Assembly: GCA_946803715.1 (NCBI GenBank)
Contig: CAMPET010000076.1
Span: 9,040 to 53,408, forward strand
From: Beroe ovata
Taxonomy: Eukaryota; Ctenophora; Nuda; Beroida; Beroidae
Length of the DNA: 44,369 nt
Reading direction: 5' to 3'
The notes beneath the pieces are model-generated. The model was not told the DNA's origin. It ran no database searches and worked only from the letters and a program-made list of their open reading frames with translations. The position numbers were made by a program, and so were the translations under genes. This document shows positions 1 to 12,390 of this stretch, in pieces; within the stretch, counting starts at the first letter, position 1, and the number at the start of each line of letters is the position of its first letter.

Positions 1-170
1 CCCCCCCCCCCCCCCCCCCCCCCCCCACTCTATAATTTTTTTTTTTTTTTTTATTCTTACTTCTATTATCTATTTTTTTTTTCTTTTGTTTGAGCTTTTT
101 TTTTTGTTTCGTTGTGTTTGGTGTGTGTGTGTGTGTGTGTTTGTGTGTCTGTGTGTGTGTCTGTGTGTCA
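1..170. repeat. Low-complexity contig edge: poly-C, T-rich tract, (TG)n
   Basis: The first 26 bases are C only, followed by T-rich sequence and a TG microsatellite from about 120 to 168. A homopolymer at base 1 looks like an assembly or read end. The rest of the stretch up to 288 is intron of the gene whose last exon follows. Confidence 0.9.
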
Positions 171-288
171 CATGTCCTCATAGTATGGTGACTTCACTCA
201 CATGATATGAGTGTCACACGACTGTAGAATCAAATTACATATCACTTGATACGGGTTTCTGTAAGTGCTCAGCGCTGCACATTTCCAG

Positions 289-564
289 GCAGAATATTAC
301 AATCACACCCCACCAGGTATACTGTACGAAACAAATCCAGCGCCGGCATTTGCCGTATTCAAGTTCGTGCAAGGTATCCTAGCAACGGCTGCATTCCTGT
401 ACTGCGGCTCACTTCTCCTGCCATACCAGCTCCTGATTCTTGGCAGTGCGGCACTAGCCGGGTGTGTTGTGTTCATTGTGCTGGATCGCCTGCTTGCCGG
501 GCGTGACGGCGTGGTTGCTGATGATGGTGATGATGCCACTGAGCCACTCCTCGCATCTTCATGA
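289..564 (+). CDS. MFSD11: MFSD11/UNC93-like membrane transporter, last exon (partial)
   Basis: This is the terminal exon, 91 codons, ending in TGA. It follows a clear acceptor (tttccag at 282-288) and is read in phase 0; there is no in-frame ATG, so the start lies in exons left of the window. The peptide has a stretch resembling the last part of MFSD11 (PAFAVFKFVQ followed by two hydrophobic spans around LATAAFLYCGSLLL and LLILGSAALAGCVVFIVL), then an acidic tail ending EPLLASS. The MFSD11/UNC93 family is made of 12-helix major-facilitator-fold proteins of unsettled substrate. The motif similarity is recalled, not searched. A different UNC93 paralogue remains possible. Confidence 0.7.
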   Translation, partial: AEYYNHTPPGILYETNPAPAFAVFKFVQGILATAAFLYCGSLLLPYQLLILGSAALAGCVVFIVLDRLLAGRDGVVADDGDDATEPLLASS

Positions 565-760
565 GAATCTGCTGTCAAAATAGAGGGACAAAGAAATGAT
601 TTGTTTATGATTTAACCTGTTATTGAATTCTTCAAGATTATCTAATTTATTTGATTGTTTCATATTGTATTCAATCTTACAAATTTGTCGAATTGACCCG
701 ATATTTGATTCCTGCATTTATAACCTCATATGTCTGGTAAAACAGTAGCTCCTCTTAGCA

Positions 761-1276
761 ATGGTGGAAGAAGAACTGGACGAGTACCTGAAAACTCTCG
801 ACGAGGACCATGACGATGAGATTATTACCGAGAATATATCGTCCTTTTCAAAACCCAGCACAAACTCCAAAACCCGTGAATATGACGATTTGGACGATAT
901 TCTGAACGATCCAGCGTTCACATCAGACAACACTTCAGCGGGTAGCAAGCCCGCTGTGTTACCGAGCATGAAACGGAAGTGTAACGTGGTATACCTCGGG
1001 AGGCCGAGCGACCATCAGAAACCTTCGTGTTCCAATGCAAGGTGCTCCAATTGTGATAGTGCGGTTGTGTGTTTTGCAGATATGGCATGGAGTGAAGAAG
1101 TCGAGTATTTGTTTCTGAGGAATAACTACCCTGATTACCATAGGTTAAAGGAGAAATTGCTCTCAAAAACGGGCTCATGTGCGTACGCATGTCAATGCAA
1201 TTCAGTAACAGTAGAGAAACAGCTTTCGGTGAAAACTTTGAAAAAATCGCTGAAATGGTTCTGTGCTTCCCAGTAA
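761..1276 (+). CDS. CFAP418: CFAP418 (C8orf37) orthologue
   Basis: Single-exon coding sequence of 171 aa starting at an ATG. The N-terminal half is acidic and low complexity (EEELDEYLKTLDED, then DDLDDILNDP). The C-terminal domain, about residues 75-171, carries the family features: VYLG, CSNCD, W..EVEYLFLRNNYPDYHRLK, and a late C-Y-A-C-Q-C cluster before a K-W-F-C ending. Human CFAP418 is about 207 aa, so this copy is slightly shorter at the N-terminus. In vertebrates the protein is tied to photoreceptor outer segments and ciliary function. It lies about 200 bp after the transporter stop, on the same strand. No intron interrupts it. Confidence 0.88.
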   Translation: MVEEELDEYLKTLDEDHDDEIITENISSFSKPSTNSKTREYDDLDDILNDPAFTSDNTSAGSKPAVLPSMKRKCNVVYLGRPSDHQKPSCSNARCSNCDSAVVCFADMAWSEEVEYLFLRNNYPDYHRLKEKLLSKTGSCAYACQCNSVTVEKQLSVKTLKKSLKWFCASQ

Positions 1277-1862
1277 AATATCATTCACCTAATTTAGTAT
1301 TATGTAACGAGGTATTTAAAGTATTTGTAAATAAGATGAAATTTCTCACAGCTTATTGTTTTAGAATCTGTTGTCATCTGTTTTTCGCGTTATTCAAATT
1401 TATTTCCATATACATGGAGATAATTCACCCCGTAAATTCTAAGTTATTAGAAGAGTCAGAGGTTGAATTTTCGTTGATTAATAAGTTTATCTCATCATTG
1501 CTGTAGGTATATTCCTTCATTTTTTTCAGTACATGAAAACCACTGCTGGTCAAATTGTGCCATCATTCATTGCATTACCAAATACTTAATGCTGAAATAA
1601 GTCAACTTGATTGTTCTGCAACTTATTATTCCTGATTTGACAATGTCACGCTTGCTGAGGTCATGCCATAAGAACAAAACTAGTAACTACCTTGTATTGC
1701 ACTGCCTACGTTTACAACATCTGATATGTTTTGTACCAAAGCTTAGTGTCACGTAAACGTAAGGCGCGAAGTTATTTTTGCGGACGATATGGCGCGTCGA
1801 GATCAGATCAGAACCTGCCTAAATAATGCGCGCGTGAGACATACGCTGAAGATTGGAATTCA
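1277..1862. other. Intergenic, probable promoter of the next small ORF
   Basis: No convincing coding sequence. The last 120 bases (about 1740-1860) are richer in CpG than the surroundings (gcgcgaag, atggcgcgtcg, atgcgcgcgtg), which would suit a promoter or 5' UTR of the following ORF. That assignment is inference. Confidence 0.35.
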
Positions 1863-2123
1863 ATGACAGACAATTCACTGGATCAGAAGGACTCGAACCA
1901 ACGATCGAATACGTTCATTGTTCAGAAGTGCCCCAAAAACGACCATTTAACGCGAACGCTGAGTAATCGTCTGTGGGTTGCTGAGCTTCAAAAGATTTGT
2001 AGACATTCTTTCGACGAATTCTCGTATCAACTAAAAAGCTTAAGTAGCTTATATGATGCCTCTTCCATAAATAGTGATGAGTGGCTGTTCAATAGTTCCC
2101 TTCAAATGAAGAAGTATGCTTAG
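1863..2123 (+). CDS. Hypothetical 86-aa protein
   Basis: ATG-started open frame of 86 codons with no recognised family. It has a polar N-terminus (about residues 1-35) and a C-terminal half that could be helical (NRLWVAELQKICRHSFDEFSYQLKSL), ending in a short basic tail. There is no signal peptide or membrane span. The CpG-rich sequence before it and the lack of a better gene in this 1.4-kb gap support it; its short length and the absence of a recognised homologue argue against. A chance ORF or one exon of a larger gene remains possible. Confidence 0.35.
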   Translation: MTDNSLDQKDSNQRSNTFIVQKCPKNDHLTRTLSNRLWVAELQKICRHSFDEFSYQLKSLSSLYDASSINSDEWLFNSSLQMKKYA

Positions 2124-2760
2124 AACTCTGGCATCGAACAGTGCGCGTGGTAAAACAAACACGCGCGTTCGAAAATGCCCGCACCTGGAACTTGCATCGA
2201 GAAGTTGAACACACATATGCTAGTCTTTTAGTTATCTCTGCACATATGTCCCGTTATGAAATGTTTTCCATGTCAAGAGGAATGACAAACGAATAGTCCA
2301 GGCTTTGGTCATTAATTAACATCCCATACTCACAAAATTAACCAAAATGCAATGATTCATCGGAAAACTTGAAGAGGGGAGTACAATCACTGAACAACTG
2401 TGTTTGCAAGCAACTAATGAATACCGTTAATATTTGGAATGATATGATCATCAGTCAATATGTTAACCTTACATAACGTCTATTACTGTGATTTGAAAAT
2501 AAAATCATGGAGTTGATGTCCTCGGCTCAATTCTAAACTCAAAAGCCGTATAACGAAATAAAAACATGTTAATTGGGAACGATAACCAATTAAAATCCTC
2601 ACTAAAGACACGAATAATCTAACACGAATAATCCGAAGTGTACGATGGAATTTGCACGAAAGGATAATTACTATTTTTGGCGTTGAGTGACTTTGCTCTA
2701 GCCTTTCAAAAGAGCACGTATTAGAACCAATCTCTCAAATCGTAAAAAACACATAACTAT
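2124..2760. other. Intergenic, nothing recognised
   Basis: AT-rich spacer between converging units (ORF on +, CAPZA on -). An AATAAA on the plus strand near 2500 could end the upstream transcript. No other feature seen. Confidence 0.4.
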
Positions 2761-2766
2761 TTTATT
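2761..2766 (-). promoter_or_regulatory. Poly(A) signal for CAPZA
   Basis: AATAAA on the minus strand (tttatt on plus), about 75 bases after the CAPZA stop codon, a normal distance for a short 3' UTR. Confidence 0.5.
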
Positions 2767-2839
2767 ACAAAGAGGAATTGTTATATTGACAAAATCATAC
2801 AAAGTTTAGCCACTAACAAGGTCCAAGGTACGATGTATT

Positions 2840-3691
2840 CTATCTATTCATGATATCCTTTCCTACTTGCAGACCGTGGAGCTTATGCCAGTCAATAAGA
2901 CTTTGAGTGACGGGCAGGTTTCGCCTAAGCGCCTTGAAAGTGGTGTTGGACATTGACTTATAGTTCTCATTGATAGCCATTTGATACTCCGCCTCAGATT
3001 TCTTTATGATCGCCACCAAGCTCTTAGCCACCTCGCTAGGACTGGATATCTCGACTTTATCCTCCACTGATTTGTTAGAAAGGAGCTGGACATTCCCATC
3101 CTCGTAATAGTGTACCTTGACATTCATCATGCCCTTGACATCGCCCTGCGAGCCACCCTCAGCGAAAACAAGCTCCCACTTGCTTATCCACTTTCCATTC
3201 CAGAAGTTACTTGGGTTGTACTTGTGGTCCTCCAAACACACCGTAATGCACACCTCCCCCCTCTCCACCTTGCCGTACACGGCGGAATAATGGTTTGGGA
3301 ACCAATCGTCAAGGTACGGTTTCAGCGCCACCTGGACTGCCGATCGCCACTTTTCCGCACCTTCCGGCGGTGCATCCTCCATTTCGGCAACATCACGGGC
3401 CTCATTCTTCAGGTAGTCGTACTTGAAGGTTTTCCTGCTCCGCGGATCGTAGAACGTGTTGTCGGAGATATGGCCGAGTTTCGTGACGAGAGCCCGTTCC
3501 CCGTCAGGTAAATCGACCGTGGTAAATTGCTCGGTGGCATACTCGTAAAACACACCAGATGCTTTGGACAGGAGGGAGTCATCGCCAAGGAGAACCCGGA
3601 CATCGCTGACAACTTCCTTGAACTCGCCGGGGGGCGCAGCCTTGATGAAATCGGTGGCGATTCTCACCCGCTCTTCATTTGACACTTCCAT
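2840..3691 (-). CDS. CAPZA: F-actin-capping protein subunit alpha
   Basis: Uninterrupted 283-aa frame from ATG (3689-3691) to stop, almost the length of human CAPZA1/2 (286 aa). Family landmarks are visible: the N-terminal helix with RVRIATDFIKAAPPGEF, the VRVLLGDD segment, the beta-strand core (ICITVCLEDHKYNP-like region, FWNGKWISKWEL, VKVHYYEDGNVQL) and the C-terminal actin-binding helix with NTTFKALRRNLPVTQ. The protein forms a heterodimer with CAPZB and caps actin barbed ends, also in dynactin. The coding sequence contains no intron. It is the first of six successive minus-strand genes. Confidence 0.97.
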   Translation of the reverse strand: MEVSNEERVRIATDFIKAAPPGEFKEVVSDVRVLLGDDSLLSKASGVFYEYATEQFTTVDLPDGERALVTKLGHISDNTFYDPRSRKTFKYDYLKNEARDVAEMEDAPPEGAEKWRSAVQVALKPYLDDWFPNHYSAVYGKVERGEVCITVCLEDHKYNPSNFWNGKWISKWELVFAEGGSQGDVKGMMNVKVHYYEDGNVQLLSNKSVEDKVEISSPSEVAKSLVAIIKKSEAEYQMAINENYKSMSNTTFKALRRNLPVTQSLIDWHKLHGLQVGKDIMNR

Positions 3692-4946
3692 GACGTACTA
3701 CGGTCTCACTCGTTACTGGGTCATCCTACAATACAATAGTCATGGTGAGTGTCAATTGTGAAGCACGATAAATTGACAGGGGGGTGTTATCATCATGCAG
3801 GATTATCATTGGTGAATATATTGGAATGTGGTAACAAGGTAACATGATACACTAACTCCTGTGTACGTTGGTAACACATCCGCATTGCTCACACGATCAA
3901 TGAATACACTGGTATAATATGGATATTTCTGGATACAACAAGCTTAATCTGCACCATAAACTATGTTTTCCCTATATTTCTTGCCCCTAGGTGCATAAGG
4001 AAATTGGAAGAGCTCGTCTAATTTATTAAGATAATGTGATTCCGAACATGAAATTTAAAACTACGATACATAATGTTTCTATTGCACGAGGTGCGAAAAA
4101 AGTGCCAGTGCTTTTTGAGATGAATATAACAGTTGAAATGATAATGGGCATTGAAGAAAGCTGTGGCTTCCAATATTACACGTTATATCGTGTATTCACT
4201 ATATAAGAAACACCATCACACACAGAAACACATTTTATTAAAGGTCGCACACACACACACATTGAATGTGACATGCCTGCACACTTTATTACACAGCACA
4301 TTGCAAATTAACACGCAAATAGTGCTGTCAGGACTGCTTTGATGTATAAATCTCGGTATAATAGCGTGCGTTTTACATACATTTCAAACACATTCCTTAA
4401 TCCTTACCCAGAAGATCATTATAGGACACTATATATATTATGCTATGAACACTATACAATATACAATAGTAGTACACTAGCTTGTAGCCTGCTAAGGACA
4501 AGTTAATTCGGTCGTGGCAGTTAGACATGTGAAAAGCCACGGTAAGGGGAATAATAGTTGTAGAACTCAGAGGTTTAGGTTCAAGATTGACATGGTCACG
4601 AGAACTATACTGGGATACCACATTGCCAAACAAATGCAAACACACACAATTATACTCTCAAACACATCAGCACCGAGGGTACAGATTGACGTACAGATTG
4701 ACACAAGCAGTCAATCGCACACGCAATGCGTGGCGTGTTATGTGTGAACTGTGAATCGATTTCCAAATAAATGTTAAAAGATTCATAAATTATCAATTCC
4801 ATAAATCAATTCAATATTGCAAGATTCATTATTAACTTATTAAACATCTGAAAATCTTGGATCAAAATTCCACGCCCGAAAAATAATTTACAAGATAGAA
4901 ATCGCAAAACATTGCCATGATTGCAAACTGATGAAGCATTCAAACT
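3692..4946. other. Intergenic, AT-rich, short (AC)n
   Basis: Promoter side of CAPZA and 3' side of gamma-SNAP. It contains an AC-rich stretch (about 4205-4330) and AT-rich sequence. Short frames here have no domain signal and I regard them as noise. Confidence 0.4.
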
Positions 4947-6215
4947 CTAGCACAAATCATCCTCTGAGTCACCAAATGGATTGCCTTCATCATTTCCCGC
5001 TGCATTTGTCTCATCATCTGCTCCAAATGGATTGCTATCATCATTTACAGACCTGTCATTATCAATACCAAATGGATTGTTATCTGGTTGCACTGTATCC
5101 TCCTTATCGAACGGATTCAGAATTTCTGTGCTCCCACTCTCAGGCTGCGAAACAGTACTCGGAGCTGTAGTCCCACTGAACAAATCATCTCTCTGATGGG
5201 AGGAGAACAACTGCTTCTTCTCTGCTTTGCGTGATTGAGAAAACAGCTCATCCCTGCCCTCCTTGTTAGACTTACCAAAGAGCTCGTCACGCTCGGCGTG
5301 TAATGAAGCTGTGTTTTTACTTGCAGAGTTTCGAAACATTGAAGTGTTAGTAGTGGTGACTGTGTGTTTGGATTTCGGGAGAGGATTGGATGTTGTTGGG
5401 ACACTCTCAACACCATCCTGTGTCAGGAACTTCGCTATTTTCGCAATTTCAGTATCGAGATACACCACGTCACCATGAGTAGCGAGTGCTCTGATCGCGT
5501 CCTCATCTCCGGAATCCACGGCCGAGATCAGCTCATCGGCAATACAGGACACCTCTCCCTCTATACTTTGCTTTGCTGCTACGGAGTCACCTCGAGCTAG
5601 ATGGAGAATTACCATGCTCAGGTTACATTTCCTGACCTGTTCCACGTTTTCCAGTTGCTGATAGGTGCCACGAGAAAGTTGGACAGCTTCCAGACACTGA
5701 CTGTACAGCTTCCCTCCGGCAAACGTCTTCTGGGCGCCACGAAAACACTTGATTGCCTCCCTGGGATGATCATTGTCCAGCTCTATTTCTCCCGCTCGGA
5801 TGTAGAGGTTCCCCGCCTCCAGCGGAAGGTGCTTGGCTATGTGTTCAGCTCCCTTAGAGTAGCATGATAGTGCGGCAGAGGCAGTGCCGTTTTGGGTGTA
5901 GCAGTCACCAGCTCGCTCAATGTGGTGGAATGCCCCCTGAAAATCCTCCAACTCCTTGCAGCACACACTTGCCGCTTCATGGCACTTCCCTGCGCTGTAC
6001 AACACTCTGGTGCTAGTGTAGCACTTGGCTGCCTCCAAATAACACGTCTTACTCTCGGAGTAGGACTTACCAAGTTTGAAGAATTGACCTGCTTTCTCGT
6101 AATGATGCGCAGCTGAGTCGTAGTCGGGTTTCCAGTTTCCGAAAAACGATGTCTTCAACGCTCCTTCTGCAGCTTTCTTCTCCTTGAGCGCCTCACTGAT
6201 GTGCTTGTTTTCCAT
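4947..6215 (-). CDS. NAPG: Gamma-SNAP with extended NPF-rich tail
   Basis: Uninterrupted 422-aa frame. Residues 1-290 follow gamma-SNAP: an N-terminal KEKKAAEGALKTSFFGNWKPDY-type opening, then TPR-like helical repeats with YEKAGQFFKLGKSY, YLEAAKCY and AGNLYIRAGEI. SNAP adaptors link SNARE bundles to NSF for disassembly. The usual protein is about 312 aa; here some 110 residues are added. They hold three DELF/DDLF-type motifs (310-313, 322-325, 343-346), a related QLF, and four NPF motifs (367-369, 380-382, 395-397, 412-414) in acidic surroundings, ending DDLC. NPF is the established ligand of EH domains, so a link to endocytic adaptors is inferred. The frame runs unbroken into the tail. Confidence 0.95.
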   Translation of the reverse strand: MENKHISEALKEKKAAEGALKTSFFGNWKPDYDSAAHHYEKAGQFFKLGKSYSESKTCYLEAAKCYTSTRVLYSAGKCHEAASVCCKELEDFQGAFHHIERAGDCYTQNGTASAALSCYSKGAEHIAKHLPLEAGNLYIRAGEIELDNDHPREAIKCFRGAQKTFAGGKLYSQCLEAVQLSRGTYQQLENVEQVRKCNLSMVILHLARGDSVAAKQSIEGEVSCIADELISAVDSGDEDAIRALATHGDVVYLDTEIAKIAKFLTQDGVESVPTTSNPLPKSKHTVTTTNTSMFRNSASKNTASLHAERDELFGKSNKEGRDELFSQSRKAEKKQLFSSHQRDDLFSGTTAPSTVSQPESGSTEILNPFDKEDTVQPDNNPFGIDNDRSVNDDSNPFGADDETNAAGNDEGNPFGDSEDDLC

Positions 6216-7018
6216 ATCGAGACAGTGACAAGTCCTCTATCCAGACATGTGCTTCAAACAACGAGCCATAATCGGAATGCTGAACATGAGGAGATTCATC
6301 AACTCTTCTATACATAATTCGGGAGTGCAAATAATTTGGAGCGGAAGTGCTAATTATGACGTCATATTATGCAGGATGCAATTACCTCAGACTGCTAGTA
6401 GCAAGAAAAATATTAAACTGTATGTTTGCATCTTCTGGCGTGTTGTTTAACATGTCTTACATGTCCACAATATATGTACACATTATGTAGGGCTTGTTTA
6501 CATTTTACAGACAGATGCGTACATCCAATGAGACATCGAATGCAGAGTGGTTACTAAGCATCAGACGCGTGCTACAGGAACTGTGCAAAATACAAAATAT
6601 TGGTCATTGGTGACTCTACCCAGTAGAAGGAATCCATACGAACTTTTCGATTGCACTACGATACTGAACATCACTGACTTCCTCCTTCATTTCCTATGCG
6701 AACAGACAGAACACCAGTCAGCACGAGTTGTATAATGAGATGTACAATACAAGTTGTACATATGACAACGAAACATCGAAGCAAATACGCACAAAGGTAC
6801 TCAAACGATGATTTTCCACAACGCAAGATTTACACATCTATCTTACATTAGAGAGGACATCGAAATGAATTGAAGAGTTTCCTAGTACAAAATTTGGCTT
6901 CTGTAAGTTTGCATAAATTAACGAACAAAAAACAAGTAGAAATTCTGCCAGCAGATCGAAATTTGGAAAATAAGCGTCAAAGAATGTTATCTATAAAGGT
7001 ACATGTACAAGTGTGATC
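6216..7018. other. Intergenic, nothing recognised
   Basis: About 800 bp between gamma-SNAP (promoter side) and the ZNF330 stop. No coding signal, RNA gene or clear repeat seen. Confidence 0.4.
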
Positions 7019-8823
<1,805 letters not shown>

Positions 8824-8829
8824 TTTATT
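8824..8829 (-). promoter_or_regulatory. Poly(A) signal for KIF6
   Basis: AATAAA on the minus strand about 20 bases after the KIF6 stop, implying a very short 3' UTR. Confidence 0.45.
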
Positions 8830-8849
8830 CTGTGTTACCAAAAAACAGT

Positions 8850-11120
8850 TCATTTCCTGTTCTTTCTGAGAAGCGCTTGTCGAGCTTTCATGAAGGCCAT
8901 GATATCATCGTCAACATTGCTATCCCCTGTCATGCTGTTATGATCTTGACGTTCATTACTTCCATCCTGAGCTAGCCAGTTTGGCGATTTCTTTGAAATT
9001 GGAGGTACAGGCGGATGGAAAGGGACACTATCCCCCACTTTGGGATAATTGTCCAGTTCAGCAGCTGAAGTGGGAGGCGAATTTATTTGCGAAACGTCAG
9101 ATGCTGGTCTTGTGTTCTTCTGTGCTGGTTTTGGGGACGGAGTTTTCCAAGCAGGTTTGCTTTGCTGAATTATCGCTGCTGCCTGTTCAGCAAACCAATT
9201 TTCGAAGTCTTTCTGCAAACGGACACGCTGCTGCTCTAGAATATGCTGAAGGTGTTCAATACCTGTTTTGAGCTCACGGAGACGAGCAAATGTAGTCTTG
9301 TAACTCTCTTTTTCCCGTTCTATCTGGCGCTTGAGGTCTTCCTCCACGGGATCTACATTACTGCCCTGCCCCTCAGGAGAACCTAATCCTTGTACTGCCA
9401 TAGCAACTCTCCTCTGTTCAATGGAACTCTTCAAGGAGTTGATCTTCTCTCTGACTTTGTTGACAGTACTTCCGATTTGTTTAGCTTCTTTCATTTTGGC
9501 CTTGAGTTCTGCTTTGTTTTGCTCAATTGCATGATTGTTTTTGTAATCTCGTCTGAATATATCAAAGGCCTCTTGACGACCTTTTGACAAATTCTTCAGG
9601 TTATTTTGAGCAGTTTTCTTGTTCTGAGTAAGATTCACGGAATCAACAGGGGTATCTGATTTGTTATTCGATAGTCTAGCCTTTTCCTTCTTCAGAAGAT
9701 TTACTAGAATGTTGATCTCTGTATCACGCTGAGTAATCAAGTCTCGGAGCTTGGAAAGTTCTTTGTTTTCATTTTCAGACAACTGTTTTACACCATTCCC
9801 ACAACCATCCCTGTTTGTTAACGGACGAGAATTGCTGGCTTGCTTGAGTAAATATTTGAAATATTGATAACAAAAGTGAATTTTACGGAAGTCAGCTTCA
9901 ACATCAAGGCGTTCTTCAGAATCTTCTGATTCAATAAACTTGTTGACAATTTCTTTACACTGGTTTAGTTCAGATTCTGACAGAGGATCAGAGGAAGCGT
10001 TCCTACCTGCTAAAGTAATGTCATCCTGCAAATTTTGAACTTCTTTCTTCAACCGAGCTATTTCTAGCTTAGGATCCACCTCTTCATTACAAATGGCATC
10101 ATTTTTGATCATTGCGACTCTTTGAGCAAATCTGCAAGTTGATATTGATTCATCGATGTTCTTTCTATCAACGGAAACAGTGGCTACCATACTCGTCAGG
10201 CAGTTCCCTCCCAAGCTATCCCTCAGCATACTTGTCATCATGGAGTTACGATATGGAATATGCGTCCTTGATTTCTCAGATAGTGCAATAATAACTTGCT
10301 CAAGAAAGTGCAACGACAGATTGATATATTTGGCTTCATTAAGCAATGTTCCAGACACACCCGTTTTACCAACACGTTCCGACCCTGCCAAGTCAACCAA
10401 ATGAAGTTTACCACGTCTGATTGTCGGAGAATCTTGACTTTTGCAGCTTATATAGATGGTGAATATGCAATGTGATCTAGTGGAGGCCATATTCATGGGC
10501 GTCTCAGCAGTCATTCGATTGGTATCACCCATGAACAATAGATTTAAAGCATCTTCCTCCGTATTTGCCTGATGAATGGTAAGATTCCTAGTATGGAAAT
10601 TTCCGTCTGAGTCTTCCTGAAGATGAACTCTAGGAAGATCTTCCAAGCGAGTTACTTCTTTAGCTGGATCAAGTAGATCATACCCTGTTTCGTTGTATAT
10701 CTCTAAATAAGATATATGCATTGTGTAGGTTGAAGTGGGACTCTTTTCAAATTCCTGGAATATGTAACTGATTGATCGAGGAATCATGCCCCTGTCTTTG
10801 TAGCGTTCAGCCCCTCCAGTGATGGTAAACGTTTTTCCAGACCCAGTTTGTCCATATGCAAAAAGGGTGGCATTGTACCCATTCTTGGCACTTTCTGCAG
10901 CACTTTTACAAACCTTTTCAAAAATCAAATCTTGTTCAGTATCACCAGGAAACACGTCCTCAAATTTAAATTTATAAGATTCCTTTTTATTATTGATGTA
11001 ACCCTCACTATCTTCCTTTGGTACATGAAATGTTATCGAAGATTTTTCCAGTTCAGTGTATCCTATTTTGGCTTTGGTAGGCTTCTGCCTCAAGAAAATC
11101 TTGATTCCCTGCTTGACCAT
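8850..11120 (-). CDS. KIF6: Kinesin-like protein KIF6
   Basis: I start the 756-aa protein at MVKQGIKIF (ATG 11118-11120) because the frame upstream is intron: an acceptor tttcag lies about 10 bases before this ATG, and the extra N-terminal residues have no kinesin similarity. The motor domain covers about 1-350 with P-loop GQTGSGKT (90-97), switch I ASTRSH (212-217) and switch II DLAGSE (243-248). KIF6-type signatures include TFTITGGAERY, YLEIYNETGYDLLDP and PYRNSMMTSMLRDSLGGNC. Coiled coil follows, with a final DDDIMAFMKARQALL motif seen in KIF6 C-termini. Human KIF6 is 814 aa and acts in motile cilia. The coding part has no intron, although a 5' UTR intron is indicated. Confidence 0.95.
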   Translation of the reverse strand: MVKQGIKIFLRQKPTKAKIGYTELEKSSITFHVPKEDSEGYINNKKESYKFKFEDVFPGDTEQDLIFEKVCKSAAESAKNGYNATLFAYGQTGSGKTFTITGGAERYKDRGMIPRSISYIFQEFEKSPTSTYTMHISYLEIYNETGYDLLDPAKEVTRLEDLPRVHLQEDSDGNFHTRNLTIHQANTEEDALNLLFMGDTNRMTAETPMNMASTRSHCIFTIYISCKSQDSPTIRRGKLHLVDLAGSERVGKTGVSGTLLNEAKYINLSLHFLEQVIIALSEKSRTHIPYRNSMMTSMLRDSLGGNCLTSMVATVSVDRKNIDESISTCRFAQRVAMIKNDAICNEEVDPKLEIARLKKEVQNLQDDITLAGRNASSDPLSESELNQCKEIVNKFIESEDSEERLDVEADFRKIHFCYQYFKYLLKQASNSRPLTNRDGCGNGVKQLSENENKELSKLRDLITQRDTEINILVNLLKKEKARLSNNKSDTPVDSVNLTQNKKTAQNNLKNLSKGRQEAFDIFRRDYKNNHAIEQNKAELKAKMKEAKQIGSTVNKVREKINSLKSSIEQRRVAMAVQGLGSPEGQGSNVDPVEEDLKRQIEREKESYKTTFARLRELKTGIEHLQHILEQQRVRLQKDFENWFAEQAAAIIQQSKPAWKTPSPKPAQKNTRPASDVSQINSPPTSAAELDNYPKVGDSVPFHPPVPPISKKSPNWLAQDGSNERQDHNSMTGDSNVDDDIMAFMKARQALLRKNRK

Positions 11121-11133
11121 TATATCATGTACC

Positions 11134-12390
11134 TGAAATAAGAAATGTGTGTTGTAAACGTTTGTGCTCTCGAAAGAGACATAATATACTATGATGATTT
11201 TGCAAAAAAAACAATTGCGAATGAAGTTAATGAAGAAGCATCTACGAATTGCATTCTGAAGCTCGAAATTTAAATTGAAGATTAAATTTATAAAGGTAAA
11301 TAGGTACATTTTCAAACCATGCACAATGTTCCATTGAATCATCTCAGGCATTACTAGTGAAGTAACTCAAATCAGTAATTCCCTAGGACGTCAAAAACAT
11401 CAATTTTGCACTTGGATCAAAAATCATTCTCCTCAATAAACAAACAGTCAAGATTTTAAGGATCAGCATATTGTTTCTTTAGTCAGATGGTATAACAGTA
11501 ACATATTATTCCGGAAACATGGAAGTAAGGAGCCTGAAAATTCAATGATTCATTTATATAGAGGCTCAATCAATAGTGACTCTTTAACTTGCAATAAATA
11601 AATTCGAATCACGAATTAATTTTCATATACTGAACGAACATCCAGCTAATATCAATATAAAAATCAAACTTTTAATTTCATAAGTTGATACCAGATGATA
11701 TCGTAACTTCAGTCAAATCTTCAAATGTTAATAACATGAAAAATGTAAAAATTCAAAAATCAACTACAGTAAAGTTATGACTTATAAGTAATATATCAAA
11801 CGTAAACCTACTCACAGAACGTTCCTCTTGCATAACTTATCAATTCAAATCTATCATCTTGAATTTACGACATTACAACCGTTTTGTACTAACAGACCTA
11901 GAAAGAAAAAAAACGTATGTATGAAATTACTGTGTAACGGGTGAAGGTACCATGTTCACAAAAAGTAAGATACAATTAGGGTAGTCAGGTCAGACGTCAG
12001 TTGATTTCGATAGGCTAGAATCACGAGTTGACAACCAAATTAGGGAGGAAGCACAGGACTATTATAGCGTACTACTATCTTTCAGGGATGAAACTAATGA
12101 GAAAATTAGAAAAAACTTCCCGAATGTTAAATTGCTATAAACAGTAGGCATGACAATAGGAAGGGACCATACTTCTATTCAAAAAGCGATGAAAACTGGT
12201 GACTTGTTGTGAACTTACTACACCCTTGCTGCTTCGAATATAAAACTGCACAGTTGTCCTGAGCAATGATACAATAAATATAAATCTGTAAGTATGGTGC
12301 GATGTAACATCTATTATCTATAATATATATTCAACTCGAAATGTTGTCAAACTCACCTATCATAAAATATAGGTTCTAATCAAATCATCA
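11134..12390. other. KIF6 5' leader/intron and intergenic, nothing recognised
   Basis: AT-rich. The part next to KIF6 is inferred to be a 5' UTR intron (acceptor just before the KIF6 ATG). I could not place the donor or the transcription start. Confidence 0.35.

Noticed and set aside
11121-11351. Upstream extension of the KIF6 frame by 77 residues
   Set aside because: A splice acceptor stands just before the family-typical MVKQ start, and the extra residues have no kinesin character.
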